A program made the position numbers and the translations under genes. The notes below the pieces were generated by a model. That model was not told the origin of the DNA and did no database searches. It worked only from the letters and a program-made list of their open reading frames with translations. Positions 16,634 to 26,784 of a stretch of 33,974 nt of DNA are shown piece after piece. Each line of letters begins with the position of its first letter. Within the stretch, counting starts at the first letter, position 1. Origin of the DNA: Aquificaceae bacterium (GTDB lineage Bacteria > Aquificota > Aquificia > Aquificales > Aquificaceae); NCBI GenBank assembly GCA_026981975.1, contig JALSHV010000001.1, positions 1 to 33,974 on the forward strand. The letters are read 5' to 3'.

Positions 16634-18370
16634 TTACATTTTTTCAGGAGCAGATACACCTATTAATTTTAAACCAAGGCGTAGGGCTGTTCTTATACCC
16701 TTTAGCAGAGCTATTCGTGCTGATGTGATCTCCCTGTTACCACTTACAATTCTGTAACGATTGTAAAAGCTGTGAAAACTGCTGGCTAAATCTATAAGTA
16801 GATAGGTGATAATATGAGGCTCACGACTAAGAGCTGCTTCTTTTAGCTCATCTTTCATAAGTAGAACTTTCTTTATTAATTTAATTTCATCTTCCGCATT
16901 CAGATATTTCAAAAATGGTAAGAAATTCTCTTCTTCCGGATCTACCTTCCATTTGTTTTTAAACTCTCTGAAGATACCGGATATACGGGCGTGTGCATAC
17001 TGGACGTAAAATACTGGATTCTCCGAACTTTTCTCTTTAACTTTGTCCACATCAAAATCAAGAGGGGTATCACTCCTTTTTGTCAAAAAAACAAAACGCA
17101 CAGCATCGGGACCCACTTCTTCTATCAGTTCCCGTAAGGTTACGAAATTACCAGCTCTTTTGGACATCTTTATCTCCCTACCTTCTTTGAAGAGCCTTAC
17201 CATCTGAATCAGGTATATTTCTAACCAGTCTTCGGGTATCTTCAACATCTTCAAAGCAGCTCTTACACGCGGTATATAGCCGTGATGATCCGCTCCCCAT
17301 AGATTTATAACCTTTTTAAATCCTCTTAAGTATTTATTCCGATGATAAGCAATATCAGAAGCAAAGTAAGTGTAAGTGCCATCTGATTTTCTTAAAACTC
17401 TGTCCTTATCGTCTCCAAAGGCAGAAGTTCTAAGCCACAAAGCACCTTCTTTTTCGTAGAGAAAATCCTTAAGATTTTTTAAGAGTTTATCAACATCTCT
17501 TTTTTCGTAAAGTTTTCTTTCACTGAACCAAATGTCAAAGCTTACACCAAGAGATGAAAGGTCTTTTCTTATTTCTCCCATAAGGAAATCTAAACCAAAG
17601 ACAGAACACAGTTCTATCTGCGGATCCTTAAAAGGTTTAAAGAGAGCCGTATAGTTAAGGGGAAAAGGGAAACAGGCAGAGAGCAAAATATCACGGGCTT
17701 TTAAAACTCCTTCAGAACTCAAGAGCAGATCCCCAACGTGTTCCCTAAGCAGAGAAGCTATTTCTAATATGTATTCTCCTTTGTAACCTTCCTTTTCAAA
17801 AACACCCTTTAAATCAGAGCAATCAGAACCTGAAAGTTGAAGGTAGCGATAGAGTATAGAAACTCCTAACAGATAAACCTGTCTGCCGGTATCGTTTACG
17901 TAGTATTCACGGGTAATTTTGTAACCAAAGAAGGAAAGCACTCTAGCAAGGACATCACCTACAACCGCACCTCTTCCGTGTCCTAAGTGCAGTGGTCCGG
18001 TGGGGTTTGCACTTACAAATTCTATTTGAAGTCTTTCTTCCTTTCCTAAGTCTTCTTTGAAAAAATCCTCACCCAATTTAAGAAGATTTTCAAATTCCCT
18101 CAAAAGAAACCCTTCAGAGAATTTGAAGTTTAGAAAACCCTTTACGGGAGTAACCTCTTCAAAGGCGTCATCTTTACACAGAGTTTTCGCAATAGTTTGG
18201 GCTATATCCTGCGGATTCTTTTTAAGCTCTTTGGCAATTAGAAAGGAAACATTACTGGCAAGATCTCCTAAGCTTTCATTTCTTGGCTTTTCTATTTTTG
18301 CAGGAGGAAGATTTAAACCGAAGAGTTCAGAAACAAGAGCCTCCAGTCTTGATTTTATATATTCTTTCAT
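16634..18370 (-). CDS. argS: Arginyl-tRNA synthetase
   Basis: This 578-residue class I synthetase is nearly the length of the E. coli enzyme. It has an N-terminal Add-1 domain, the HIGH variant in FVSANPTGPLHLGHGRGAVVGD, WGADHHGYIPRVRAAL, the KMSK-like loop IKMSKRAGNFVTLREL, and the DALR anticodon domain near the end (YVQYAHARISGIF and the helices to the C-terminus). It charges tRNA-Arg. It lies inside the six-gene minus-strand run between fliN and the SPOR genes, with gaps of 15 and 12 bases. The mix of translation, flagellar and cell-wall genes is typical of the scrambled operons of this lineage. Confidence 0.97.
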   Translation of the reverse strand: MKEYIKSRLEALVSELFGLNLPPAKIEKPRNESLGDLASNVSFLIAKELKKNPQDIAQTIAKTLCKDDAFEEVTPVKGFLNFKFSEGFLLREFENLLKLGEDFFKEDLGKEERLQIEFVSANPTGPLHLGHGRGAVVGDVLARVLSFFGYKITREYYVNDTGRQVYLLGVSILYRYLQLSGSDCSDLKGVFEKEGYKGEYILEIASLLREHVGDLLLSSEGVLKARDILLSACFPFPLNYTALFKPFKDPQIELCSVFGLDFLMGEIRKDLSSLGVSFDIWFSERKLYEKRDVDKLLKNLKDFLYEKEGALWLRTSAFGDDKDRVLRKSDGTYTYFASDIAYHRNKYLRGFKKVINLWGADHHGYIPRVRAALKMLKIPEDWLEIYLIQMVRLFKEGREIKMSKRAGNFVTLRELIEEVGPDAVRFVFLTKRSDTPLDFDVDKVKEKSSENPVFYVQYAHARISGIFREFKNKWKVDPEEENFLPFLKYLNAEDEIKLIKKVLLMKDELKEAALSREPHIITYLLIDLASSFHSFYNRYRIVSGNREITSARIALLKGIRTALRLGLKLIGVSAPEKM

Positions 18371-18385
18371 AAGAAGAGATTATAC

Positions 18386-18832
18386 CTACTTCTTTAAACT
18401 TTCCTGAATTGTATCCTTGAAAACGTTTTTTCTCTCTTCACTGTATATTTCCGTTATTCTTATACCGAATTTCTCACCAACTACTACAAGCTCTCCTTTT
18501 GCTATAAGCTTACCGTTTACTTTAATATCAATCGGTTCAGTAGTTTCCCTGTCAAGTTCTAAAACAGAACCGGGACCCAGATTTATGAGCTCCTTTATCT
18601 GAAGCACAGTAGAACCTACCACAACTTCCACGTTAAGGGGAATATCCATGAGTCTGTCCAGAAGACGGGTTATATCCTTTTCAGAAACTTTTTTTTCTAC
18701 AGTTTTCTCCGTTTTTTCCCCTTCCTTCCTTTCAGCTTTCTCCGCACTCTGCTGTTGAGCTAAAGCCTCTTCCCATTGCTTTGCGAGTTCTTCCTGAGAA
18801 ATCTCCTCTTCTTTTTTTTCCTCTTCAACCAT
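18386..18832 (-). CDS. fliN: Flagellar motor switch protein FliN
   Basis: This 148-residue protein has a highly charged Glu/Lys-rich N-terminus (1-52) followed by a SpoA/FliN domain (about 55-140). The domain pattern is MDIPLNVEVVVGSTVLQIKEL, LGPGSVLELDRETTEPIDI and VNGKLIAKGELVVVGEKFGIRITEI. FliN forms the lower C-ring of the flagellar motor with FliG and FliM and helps dock export substrates. No other flagellar gene is in the window. It starts 1 base after the TusA-DUF3343 stop and is followed after 15 bases by argS. HrcQ/SpaO-type secretion proteins share this domain, but the size and conservation favour FliN. Confidence 0.9.
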   Translation of the reverse strand: MVEEEKKEEEISQEELAKQWEEALAQQQSAEKAERKEGEKTEKTVEKKVSEKDITRLLDRLMDIPLNVEVVVGSTVLQIKELINLGPGSVLELDRETTEPIDIKVNGKLIAKGELVVVGEKFGIRITEIYSEERKNVFKDTIQESLKK

Positions 18833-18833
18833 G

Positions 18834-19442
18834 CTATCTATCTCCTAAGGGATATACCCTTGTGTAATTTCCTCCTTCTTTTTTGTATATGGATTCCACA
18901 CCGAAGCCTTCTCTTAAGAGTTCTTCGTATACTTTTCTTGCTTTATCCTCTCCCTTTACTGCGATAACAACACCGCACCGTGGATCTATCTCGTCGGGAA
19001 CTGGAATAAGAACAGATCCGTATTTACCTTTAAGGAATTTTTCCGCTCTTGTCCCTTCAGAAATTGCAGTGAAGGTTATAAAATGATCGGGCTTTTTTAC
19101 AAAGGGATTAAGTTTTAGGAAGAACAATCTCAGATGTAGTTTAACTCCCAAAGCGTGAAACCTTATCCAGTAGCCAATTGAAGGTTCCTTACTGTCAGGT
19201 GCTTTTCTTACATAGGCTATTATTTTTCCATTATCCTTATAGAGTTTGAGAATTTCATTCCCTGTCTGTCTGCTCCAGTTCCAAAGATCTCTTTCAAAAC
19301 CCGGATCTGTTGCTTTTACTTTAAGAATTTCACCTTCTTTCATCTTCTTCACTGTCTCCGAAGTAATTACCATAGGCACAGGACAAGAAAGCCCTTCCAA
19401 ATTCAGCTCCTTAAAGATAGATTTTTCTTCAACAATAGCCAT
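18834..19442 (-). CDS. TusA-DUF3343 fusion, putative sulfur/selenium carrier protein
   Basis: This 202-residue protein has an N-terminal TusA/SirA domain (about 10-82) with the persulfide cysteine C20 in GLSCPVPM. A linker follows (about 83-118: KEPSIGYWIRFHALGVKLHLRLFF). The C-terminal DUF3343 domain (about 120-190) has FTAISEGTRAEKFLK and a second conserved cysteine C156 in EIDPRCGVVIAV. Both domain types are linked to sulfur or selenium transfer, so the fusion offers two carrier cysteines in one chain. It probably relays persulfide sulfur in the cytoplasm; the donor and acceptor are unknown. It lies in the minus-strand run between a membrane protein (6-base gap) and fliN (1-base gap). Confidence 0.85.
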   Translation of the reverse strand: MAIVEEKSIFKELNLEGLSCPVPMVITSETVKKMKEGEILKVKATDPGFERDLWNWSRQTGNEILKLYKDNGKIIAYVRKAPDSKEPSIGYWIRFHALGVKLHLRLFFLKLNPFVKKPDHFITFTAISEGTRAEKFLKGKYGSVLIPVPDEIDPRCGVVIAVKGEDKARKVYEELLREGFGVESIYKKEGGNYTRVYPLGDR

Positions 19443-19448
19443 GTCTTC

Positions 19449-20315
19449 TTACCCTATGTTAAGAGCTTTACCTATTGGAGATTCTCCCGAAAAACCCGCT
19501 ATATATAAACTTACCATCTTACCTGCTCTCTCCAAACTACTAACAAGAATATCATCGTTAAGCTGAAAAGGGCTCTCCATCTCAAATATAACCACCGCAT
19601 TTCCCTCTTCAAGTTTTACTGGAACAGAAAGAAGTCCTCTCTCCTTGTCCATAAGTGGAGAGTAATCTTCTAAATTCCCTTTAGGAACAACGTGAATTCT
19701 TTTAAGATTAAAGCGTCTCTTTATACTGCGGAGAAAATCCCTAATATCAGGACATTCCGCTGATATTTCAAGGAGGAAATCCAGATTCTCCAGTTCTTTT
19801 CTATCCTTTTCCCAACGTGCAAAGTCCTTAAGCAGTTTTCTGTATGAATTTTTAAGGTTTTTCATATAATCTCTTTCTTTTTTTAAAGCACTTGTGTAGT
19901 CAGGAATAAGCGCTGAAAGAGGAGAAGCAGTGAATAGGATAAGGGTTGAAAAAAGCCACAGCGGTTCTCTGTAAAGACTGTAAACACTCAGAAACACACC
20001 GGAGAACAGCAAGAGCACCGCGCTTAAGGGATTTCTAACAGTATGAACCACAATGGCGGGTATGAGAGTGTAAAGAGCTATTTCTTCGCCGCTAAGAAAA
20101 ACGAGAAGCGGGAGGAAAAACACATCAACAAACTTATTTACAAAACCAGTTCCGCTCGGTTTGAAGTAACAAAGAAGTCCTAAACTGAAGTAAAGAGCTG
20201 TGAAAATCAACAGGGAACTTTTTAAAGAAGCTGAAAGAGAAAGTGACAGTAAAACAAAATAAAGTGAAAGAAGAAGCCTAACTCCCAGAAAAACTTCCTT
20301 AGTCAGTTTTTTCAT
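19449..20315 (-). CDS. Integral membrane protein with coiled coil and GAF-like C-terminal domain
   Basis: I do not recognise the family. The 288 residues fall into four to five hydrophobic helices (about 11-135), a charged coiled-coil stretch (about 143-178, [18 protein letters not shown]) and a soluble C-terminal domain (about 178-280). The soluble domain has a secondary-structure pattern like a diverged GAF sensor ([45 protein letters not shown]). The layout of a membrane bundle, a signalling helix and a GAF-like domain resembles sensor input modules, but no kinase or cyclase output follows. It is the first gene of the six-gene minus-strand run and is divergent from cysS across 24 bp. It has no Shine-Dalgarno. 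Confidence 0.72.
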   Translation of the reverse strand: MKKLTKEVFLGVRLLLSLYFVLLSLSLSASLKSSLLIFTALYFSLGLLCYFKPSGTGFVNKFVDVFFLPLLVFLSGEEIALYTLIPAIVVHTVRNPLSAVLLLFSGVFLSVYSLYREPLWLFSTLILFTASPLSALIPDYTSALKKERDYMKNLKNSYRKLLKDFARWEKDRKELENLDFLLEISAECPDIRDFLRSIKRRFNLKRIHVVPKGNLEDYSPLMDKERGLLSVPVKLEEGNAVVIFEMESPFQLNDDILVSSLERAGKMVSLYIAGFSGESPIGKALNIG

Positions 20316-20339
20316 CTGTTATTATCATATAATAAATCT
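20316..20339. promoter_or_regulatory. 24-bp bidirectional promoter, both mRNAs likely leaderless
   Basis: TATAAT (20328-20333, +) lies 6 bases before the cysS ATG. TATGAT (minus strand, 20324-20329) lies 8 bases before the opposite ATG. The two hexamers overlap in an AT-rich near-palindrome, and neither gene has a Shine-Dalgarno. Confidence 0.5.
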
Positions 20340-21812
20340 ATGAGCTTGAAGATTTACAACACTTTAACAAGAAAGGTGGAGGAATTTGTCCCCGTTGATC
20401 CTCCGAAAGTTTTAATATACACCTGCGGTGTTACAGTTTACGATGATTGCCATGTAGGACACGGCAGGAGTTTGATAGTGTTTGACACCTTCCGAAGATT
20501 CCTTGAACATCTGGGTTACGAAGTTAAGTTTATACGAAACTTTACAGACGTAGATGACAAGATCATAAACAGAGCAAAAGAAGAATGCACGGACTTTATG
20601 ACCATAGCAAACAGATACATAGCCAGTTACTACAAAGACGCGGAAACGATAGGGGTAAAACCCGCAGATGTAGAACCCAGAGTTACGGAACATATTCCGG
20701 AAATTATTGATATAATAAAGCGTCTTCTGGAAAAGGGCTTTGCTTATGAATCCGAAGGAGATGTTTACTTTTCTGTAAAGTCCTTTAAGGATTACGGAAA
20801 GCTTTCCAAAAAAAGACCTGATGAATTGGAAGCGGGAGCAAGAGTTGAACCTTCTGAAAAGAAAAGGGATCCTTTAGACTTCGCTCTTTGGAAGTCCTCA
20901 AAGGCAGGTGAACCAGCATGGGATTCACCGTGGGGAAAAGGAAGACCTGGTTGGCATACAGAGTGTGTTGCAATGATATTCAAACACTTAGGAGAAACCA
21001 TAGATATACACGGTGGGGGATTAGATCTTGTATTCCCCCATCATGAAAATGAAATAGCTCAGGCCGAAGCAGCAACAGGAAAACCCTTTGCAAGATACTG
21101 GATGCACAACGGACTTGTAACCGTAGGCGGACAAAAGATGTCCAAATCCCTTGGTAATTACGTAACCCTTAAAGAGATATACAGTCGGTATCCTGCAGAT
21201 ATACTAAGACTTCTTGTTTTACAGACTCATTACAGAAGCCCCTTAGACTTTTCTTGGGAAAAGATGGAAGAAGCAAAAAGAGCTTATGAAAGACTCAAAT
21301 CCGCCGTAGAAGACCTTGAAATCCTGAAAAACCTAAAATTGATTCCGGGCAAATCGGGTGCAGATCCTCTTTATGAAAAGGTAAGAAGAGCAGAAGCGAA
21401 CTTCTACAAAGCTCTAAGCGATGACTTTAATACCCCCGAAGCTTTGGCACATCTGTTTTCCCTTGTGGGAGAGTTGGGTAAGATAAAGAACAAAGCTTAC
21501 AGCAAAGGTGAAATTTCCGAATCTGAATTAAGCGCCTATGAATTTGCTTCAAAGTTTCTTTTAAACACTTCTAGAAAGATGTTCGGCTTAATGGAAGATA
21601 CAAAGCCAGAATGTTTGAAACCGGAAATATCTGAGGAAACTGTATCAGCTCCCGATGAAACGGACAAATTTATAAATCTACTTGTGGAAATAAGGAACTT
21701 AGCTCGTAAAGAAAAGCAGTTTTCCATAGCGGATAAGATAAGAGAAGAATTGCAAAAACTGGGAGTAGAACTGGAGGATACACCCACAGGAACCAGATGG
21801 AAGAAAAAATGA
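20340..21812 (+). CDS. cysS: Cysteinyl-tRNA synthetase
   Basis: This 490-residue class I synthetase has the zinc ligand C29 in [20 protein letters not shown], with the HIGH variant HVGH at 38-41. It has GWHTECVAM and [20 protein letters not shown] of the catalytic/zinc site, and KMSKS at 266-270. The DALR and C-terminal anticodon domains end in RWKKK. It charges tRNA-Cys. The start codon directly follows a perfect TATAAT at 6-base distance, so the mRNA is probably leaderless. The stop overlaps the folD start. CysRS also makes protein-bound cysteine persulfides in many bacteria; this is family knowledge and not visible here. Confidence 0.97.
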   Translation: MSLKIYNTLTRKVEEFVPVDPPKVLIYTCGVTVYDDCHVGHGRSLIVFDTFRRFLEHLGYEVKFIRNFTDVDDKIINRAKEECTDFMTIANRYIASYYKDAETIGVKPADVEPRVTEHIPEIIDIIKRLLEKGFAYESEGDVYFSVKSFKDYGKLSKKRPDELEAGARVEPSEKKRDPLDFALWKSSKAGEPAWDSPWGKGRPGWHTECVAMIFKHLGETIDIHGGGLDLVFPHHENEIAQAEAATGKPFARYWMHNGLVTVGGQKMSKSLGNYVTLKEIYSRYPADILRLLVLQTHYRSPLDFSWEKMEEAKRAYERLKSAVEDLEILKNLKLIPGKSGADPLYEKVRRAEANFYKALSDDFNTPEALAHLFSLVGELGKIKNKAYSKGEISESELSAYEFASKFLLNTSRKMFGLMEDTKPECLKPEISEETVSAPDETDKFINLLVEIRNLARKEKQFSIADKIREELQKLGVELEDTPTGTRWKKK

Positions 21813-22669
21813 ATTCCCCTCTTATTTTAAACGGTAAAGAGCTTTCTAAGAAACTCCGAGAAAAGTTAAAGGAGGAAATAAAAGATTTCTTGTCTAAGGG
21901 CTACAGAAAACCCGGACTTGCTGTTATTTTGGTAGGTAACGATCCTGCGAGTCTTATATACGTTAAGAATAAAATTAAGGCGTGCAAAAGCATAGGTATT
22001 GAGTCTTTTTTCTTTCATCTTGAAGAGAACATTACAACTCAGGAACTTCTGGATCTAATAGCAGAACTGAACAACAGAGAAGATATAGACGGTATACTGG
22101 TTCAACTTCCTTTACCTAAAAGTGTTAATCAAAAGGAGATAATTTCCGCTATTCTCCCTTCAAAAGATGTGGACGGATTTCACCCGGAAAACATGGGAAA
22201 ACTCATAGCCCAAATTGAAGATGGATTTATTCCATGCACTCCCTTAGGAATTGATCTACTGATGAGCCACTACGGCATAGAAGTAAAAGGAAAAGATGTC
22301 GTTATAGTGGGTGCGGGTTTTATAGTAGGTAGACCTCTTTCCTCCCTTCTTCTCTGGAGGAACGCTACAGTAACAGTTTGCCACATTTATACAAAAGACA
22401 TAAGTAAGTTTACAAGATCAGCGGATATACTGATATCAGCAACTGGTATTCCTCACTTGATCAAAGAAGACATGGTATCGGAGGGAACAGTTGTTATAGA
22501 CGTAGGTATATCCAAAGTAGAGGGTAAGATTGTAGGAGATGTAGATTTTGAAAAAGTAAAAAGGAAAGCCTTAGCCATAACTCCTGTTCCCGGCGGAGTT
22601 GGTCCGATGACTGTCACCGCACTTTTGATGAACACACTCAAATCTTATAAGAAGAGAAACTTACTTTAG
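21809..22669 (+). CDS. folD: Bifunctional methylenetetrahydrofolate dehydrogenase / cyclohydrolase
   Basis: This protein of about 286 residues interconverts 5,10-methylene-, methenyl- and 10-formyl-tetrahydrofolate with NADP. It has [16 protein letters not shown], the catalytic lysine region [26 protein letters not shown] and [14 protein letters not shown]. The Rossmann segment is [18 protein letters not shown], and the C-terminal signature is [13 protein letters not shown] choose the ATG at 21809 because it forms an ATGA overlap with the cysS stop and has GGAAG at a suitable distance; the ATG at 21797 would add four residues. The 3' end overlaps the converging arsR-type gene by 4 bases. GAGF replaces the more usual GRS in the nucleotide-binding turn. 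Confidence 0.96.
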   Translation: MNSPLILNGKELSKKLREKLKEEIKDFLSKGYRKPGLAVILVGNDPASLIYVKNKIKACKSIGIESFFFHLEENITTQELLDLIAELNNREDIDGILVQLPLPKSVNQKEIISAILPSKDVDGFHPENMGKLIAQIEDGFIPCTPLGIDLLMSHYGIEVKGKDVVIVGAGFIVGRPLSSLLLWRNATVTVCHIYTKDISKFTRSADILISATGIPHLIKEDMVSEGTVVIDVGISKVEGKIVGDVDFEKVKRKALAITPVPGGVGPMTVTALLMNTLKSYKKRNLL

Positions 22670-22989
22670 AACTTCTTGTCCATAATTTGACTGCACTTTA
22701 TAAAGCGTTCAAAGAGAACTTTTTTAAAAAGATCAAGAGCTTCAAATATTCTTCTGTCAGATACGTAGTAATACACTTTTTTTCCTTCCTTACGGGAACA
22801 TAGAACACCAACAGCTTTCATATAGCTAAGATGCTGGGATATTCCTGACTTTCCGAGTTTTAAACAAGTTGCTATATCAGATACTGTCTTTTCACCTTCT
22901 CTCAAACATTCCATAATCATCAATCTTACTGGGTTTGAAAGCACTTTATATACTTCCGCCTGAAGTTCATAACTCCTTCTTTCTTCCAT
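22666..22989 (-). CDS. ArsR-family winged-helix transcriptional regulator
   Basis: This 107-residue protein is a typical small ArsR/SmtB dimer. It has VLSNPVRLMIMECLREGEKTVSDIA, the recognition helix KSGISQHLSYMKAVGVL and the wing KEGKKVYYYVSDRR. The classical ELCVC metal box is absent. Cysteines are at 28, 42, 64 and 99, and C28 just before EGE with C99 in the last helix resembles the placement in persulfide sensors of the BigR/SqrR group, offset by one residue. A redox or persulfide signal is therefore possible, but a metal is not excluded. It is divergent from the DUF374 gene across 27 bp, which it may control, and converges on folD with a 4-base overlap. Confidence 0.9.
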   Translation of the reverse strand: MEERRSYELQAEVYKVLSNPVRLMIMECLREGEKTVSDIATCLKLGKSGISQHLSYMKAVGVLCSRKEGKKVYYYVSDRRIFEALDLFKKVLFERFIKCSQIMDKKF

Positions 22990-23016
22990 GACTTACAATA
23001 AAGATAATATCAATCT
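22990..23016. promoter_or_regulatory. 27-bp divergent promoter region, arsR-type gene / DUF374 gene
   Basis: On the plus strand GATAAT (23003-23008) and TAATAT (23005-23010) lie 8 and 6 bases before the DUF374 ATG. On the minus strand TTTATT is 7 bases before the regulator ATG. Neither gene has a Shine-Dalgarno. A single bound ArsR dimer could cover both promoters. Confidence 0.4.
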
Positions 23017-23664
23017 ATGAGTGCTGATTTAAGGTTTAGAATTGTCCTTTTCCTAATGCCTTTGATTGTGCTCTTAGTAAGAATTTTAGGAAGGACTATA
23101 AGATGGAGAAAGAGATACGACTTTGAGTCCTATCGGGGAAAGATATACGCGGTATGGCACGGACATGCCCTTGCTCTTGCCCTTTTTGCAATGGACAGGA
23201 ATATTTACGCCTTAGCGAGTAAATTCAGAGATGGAGAAATAGCAGCAAGACTTTTAAAAGGATTAGGTTTCAAAGTTGTAAGAGGATCAACCGAGGAAGG
23301 AAAAGTTGAAAAAGGTGGCAGAACAGGAACTCTTAAGCTTATAACCGCTTTAACAAAGGGCTACAGTGTAGCTATAACAGTTGATGGACCCAAGGGACCA
23401 CCCTTTAGAGTTAAAAAGGGGGTTGTATTTCTTGCTCAAAAAACGGGAGCGGAAATAGTCCCTGTAGTGGTTAAATTTAAAAAGGCAAAGGAGCTTTCTT
23501 CTTGGGATAAGTTCCTTATTCCATATCCCTTTACTAAAGGACTGGTAATAACAGGGGAGGAAGTTACTGTGTCCGAGAAGGACGATCTTGAGCAGAAGAG
23601 ACTTGAACTTGAAAAGAAGCTCTCCGAGCTTTCTTCTTTGGAGGTTTCTTGGGAGGATATATAA
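23017..23664 (+). CDS. DUF374 lysophospholipid acyltransferase-like protein
   Basis: This 215-residue protein has an N-terminal membrane helix (about 8-24) and the DUF374 pattern. That pattern is YAVWHGHALALALFA (47-50 WHGH), SKFRDGEIAARLLKGLGFKVVRGS, a GG-rich loop, VAITVDGPKGPPF (123-128 DGPKGP) and KKGVVFLAQKTGAEIVPV. DUF374 is related to LPLAT/LpxL acyltransferases and probably modifies lipid A or another envelope lipid at the inner membrane. The last 33 codons overlap the converging khtU frame by 101 bases. It is divergent from the ArsR-type gene with no Shine-Dalgarno. Confidence 0.88.
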   Translation: MSADLRFRIVLFLMPLIVLLVRILGRTIRWRKRYDFESYRGKIYAVWHGHALALALFAMDRNIYALASKFRDGEIAARLLKGLGFKVVRGSTEEGKVEKGGRTGTLKLITALTKGYSVAITVDGPKGPPFRVKKGVVFLAQKTGAEIVPVVVKFKKAKELSSWDKFLIPYPFTKGLVITGEEVTVSEKDDLEQKRLELEKKLSELSSLEVSWEDI

Positions 23665-24781
23665 TATCAGCTATCTTAGGAGCTAATACAAAAAACATGC
23701 TTCCCACTACAGCTGTTATAAGTATAAAGGGAATAACAATCAGCTTAAGAGTTGGTTCAAGAGAAGCGATGATGACGGAAAACTCACCACGAGGGACAAA
23801 GGACAGAGAGGTTCTCAAACGGGTTTTCTTTTTCATGCCGTAGATATAGGCAGCTGTATAAGTGGAAATTATTTTCAGTATTATTCCCAAGCCTATAAGA
23901 AGAAGAACAAAAGCAATGTTTTTAGGAACTATAAGATTACTTTCATAAGCAAAAAAGAAAAAGAAAACGCCTATGGAAAGTTCCTTTAAAGAAGAAAGAT
24001 GATGTTCTATATTCTCTGTGATACGTGATTGAGGGATCAGGACTCCTAACAGAAAAGCTCCCAAAGCTTCAGAAAGTCCGGCAGATTTGAAGGATATTCC
24101 TACAGCCATTGCACTGCCAAGTAGAAGAAAAACAAAAGATTCCTCTTCTGAAATTCTGTCAAGCCAACCTCTTATGCGTGGGATTACAAAACGGTGTATT
24201 AAATAGAAACAAAACAAAACCCCCATGATTTTTACAACACTTACGGGAATGGTTTGCGGATCTACTGTTCCTGCTTCAGTCATTGGAAGTAAAAAAGAAA
24301 TGAGTAAAATACAAACAAGATCTTCAAATATGAGTATCCCTATGAGAAGATCTGCTTCAGGAGAAGCAAGACGCTTCATGTCCATAAGTAGTTTTGCCAC
24401 TATTGAAGTGCTGGAAGGATAAAAAACACCCGCTATTATAAGGGCGGATACAGTATCAAATCCGAAAAACTTTGCCAGAATTACAATAGGAACAAAGTTA
24501 AACATTAGATCTATAAAACCGGGTTTTATCACAGAAGTCATAGTTCTGAGACGTTCAAAGGAATATTCAAGTCCTATAAAAAAAAACAACAGTATTATTC
24601 CCGCTTCTTTAAAAACTTCCAAAAGATGGGTGCTTTCTTGGTGAAGCCATAGTTTTGAAAGAAAACCTACCAAAAGGAAAGAAATTATAGAAGGAATACT
24701 TATACGTCTAAGAATGTAAGCGATTAAAAACATTAAAATAAAAAGAAAACTTATGTGTAAAAATGTAAGGTAATGTTCCAT
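23564..24781 (-). CDS. khtU: K+/H+ antiporter of the CPA2 family (KhtU-like)
   Basis: This 405-residue protein has about 12-13 membrane helices of the KefB/NhaS type. Its conserved patterns include IIRR-like RRISIPSIISFLLVGF, GIILLFFFIGLEYSFERL, GVFYPSSTSIVAKLL, LLIGILIFEDLVCILLIS, and LSEALGAFLLGVLIPQS. It lacks the cytosolic TrkA-N domain, which suits pairing with the adjacent KhtT-like subunit. The final 33 residues (IIYPPKKPPKKKARRASFQ and onward) are soluble, basic and Pro-rich. They come entirely from the 101-base overlap with the DUF374 gene on the other strand. The gene starts 4 bases after khtT. The ion could also be Na+. Confidence 0.87.
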   Translation of the reverse strand: MEHYLTFLHISFLFILMFLIAYILRRISIPSIISFLLVGFLSKLWLHQESTHLLEVFKEAGIILLFFFIGLEYSFERLRTMTSVIKPGFIDLMFNFVPIVILAKFFGFDTVSALIIAGVFYPSSTSIVAKLLMDMKRLASPEADLLIGILIFEDLVCILLISFLLPMTEAGTVDPQTIPVSVVKIMGVLFCFYLIHRFVIPRIRGWLDRISEEESFVFLLLGSAMAVGISFKSAGLSEALGAFLLGVLIPQSRITENIEHHLSSLKELSIGVFFFFFAYESNLIVPKNIAFVLLLIGLGIILKIISTYTAAYIYGMKKKTRLRTSLSFVPRGEFSVIIASLEPTLKLIVIPFILITAVVGSMFFVLAPKIADIIYPPKKPPKKKARRASFQVQVSSAQDRPSRTQ

Positions 24782-24785
24782 AGCT

Positions 24786-25277
24786 TCAGGCGGTGCAGTC
24801 TTTACAGTATTCCAAGAAGTTTTTAAGTTGTTGTCTTGTTCCAGCCACTACAAGAATATCGTCTGTGAGTATTTGAGTTTCAGAGGGATCAGGGTTAACC
24901 AGCATATTTCCCTCCCTTATAATGGCTACAATGGAAGCTCCTGTTCTTTTTCTTATTTGAGATTCCGCTATTGTTTTTTTAACAAGAGGAGAAAATTTTC
25001 CAACCCTTATCCATTCCATAACCATTTCCTTCATTATTAGTTCCATTTTCTCAGGAGCTACTGGTTGATATACTGTTCCCGCTAAAAGGAAACCGAGTTC
25101 CTTTGCTTCGTCTTCTGTCAAGGATATGACACAGGTGGGTTCTTCTTCTTCCTCTTCTACTATGTAAATTTCTCTTCTACCGGTATTGTGGATTATTAAG
25201 GTAAGTTCTCCTCCACCTTCAAGTTCTATTGTGTATCTCTTTCCCACTCCCGGCAGATCTGTTTCCCTGAACTGCAT
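24786..25277 (-). CDS. khtT: TrkA-C (RCK_C) regulatory subunit, KhtT-like
   Basis: This 163-residue protein resembles KhtT of Bacillus subtilis. It has MQFRETDLPGVGKRYTIELE at the start, HNTGRREIYIVEEEEEE, SLTEDEAKELGFLLAGTVYQP, and an RCK_C domain (about 75-160: IRKRTGASIVAIIREGNMLVNPDP and LTDDILVVAGTRQQLKNF). KhtT gates the KhtU antiporter, and in Bacillus its RCK_C domain binds cyclic di-AMP; ligand binding here is inference. It sits between guaB (3-base gap) and khtU (4-base gap), so the antiporter pair is translated with a nucleotide-biosynthesis gene. Confidence 0.87.
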   Translation of the reverse strand: MQFRETDLPGVGKRYTIELEGGGELTLIIHNTGRREIYIVEEEEEEPTCVISLTEDEAKELGFLLAGTVYQPVAPEKMELIMKEMVMEWIRVGKFSPLVKKTIAESQIRKRTGASIVAIIREGNMLVNPDPSETQILTDDILVVAGTRQQLKNFLEYCKDCTA

Positions 25278-25280
25278 AAT

Positions 25281-26774
<1,494 letters not shown>

Positions 26775-26784
26775 TTAAGATAGC

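Noticed and set aside
23155-23170. TGGCACGGACATGC resembles a sigma-54 -24/-12 promoter.
   Set aside because: Spacing is one base short, the -12 element is poor, and it lies in the conserved WHGH codons of the DUF374 gene.
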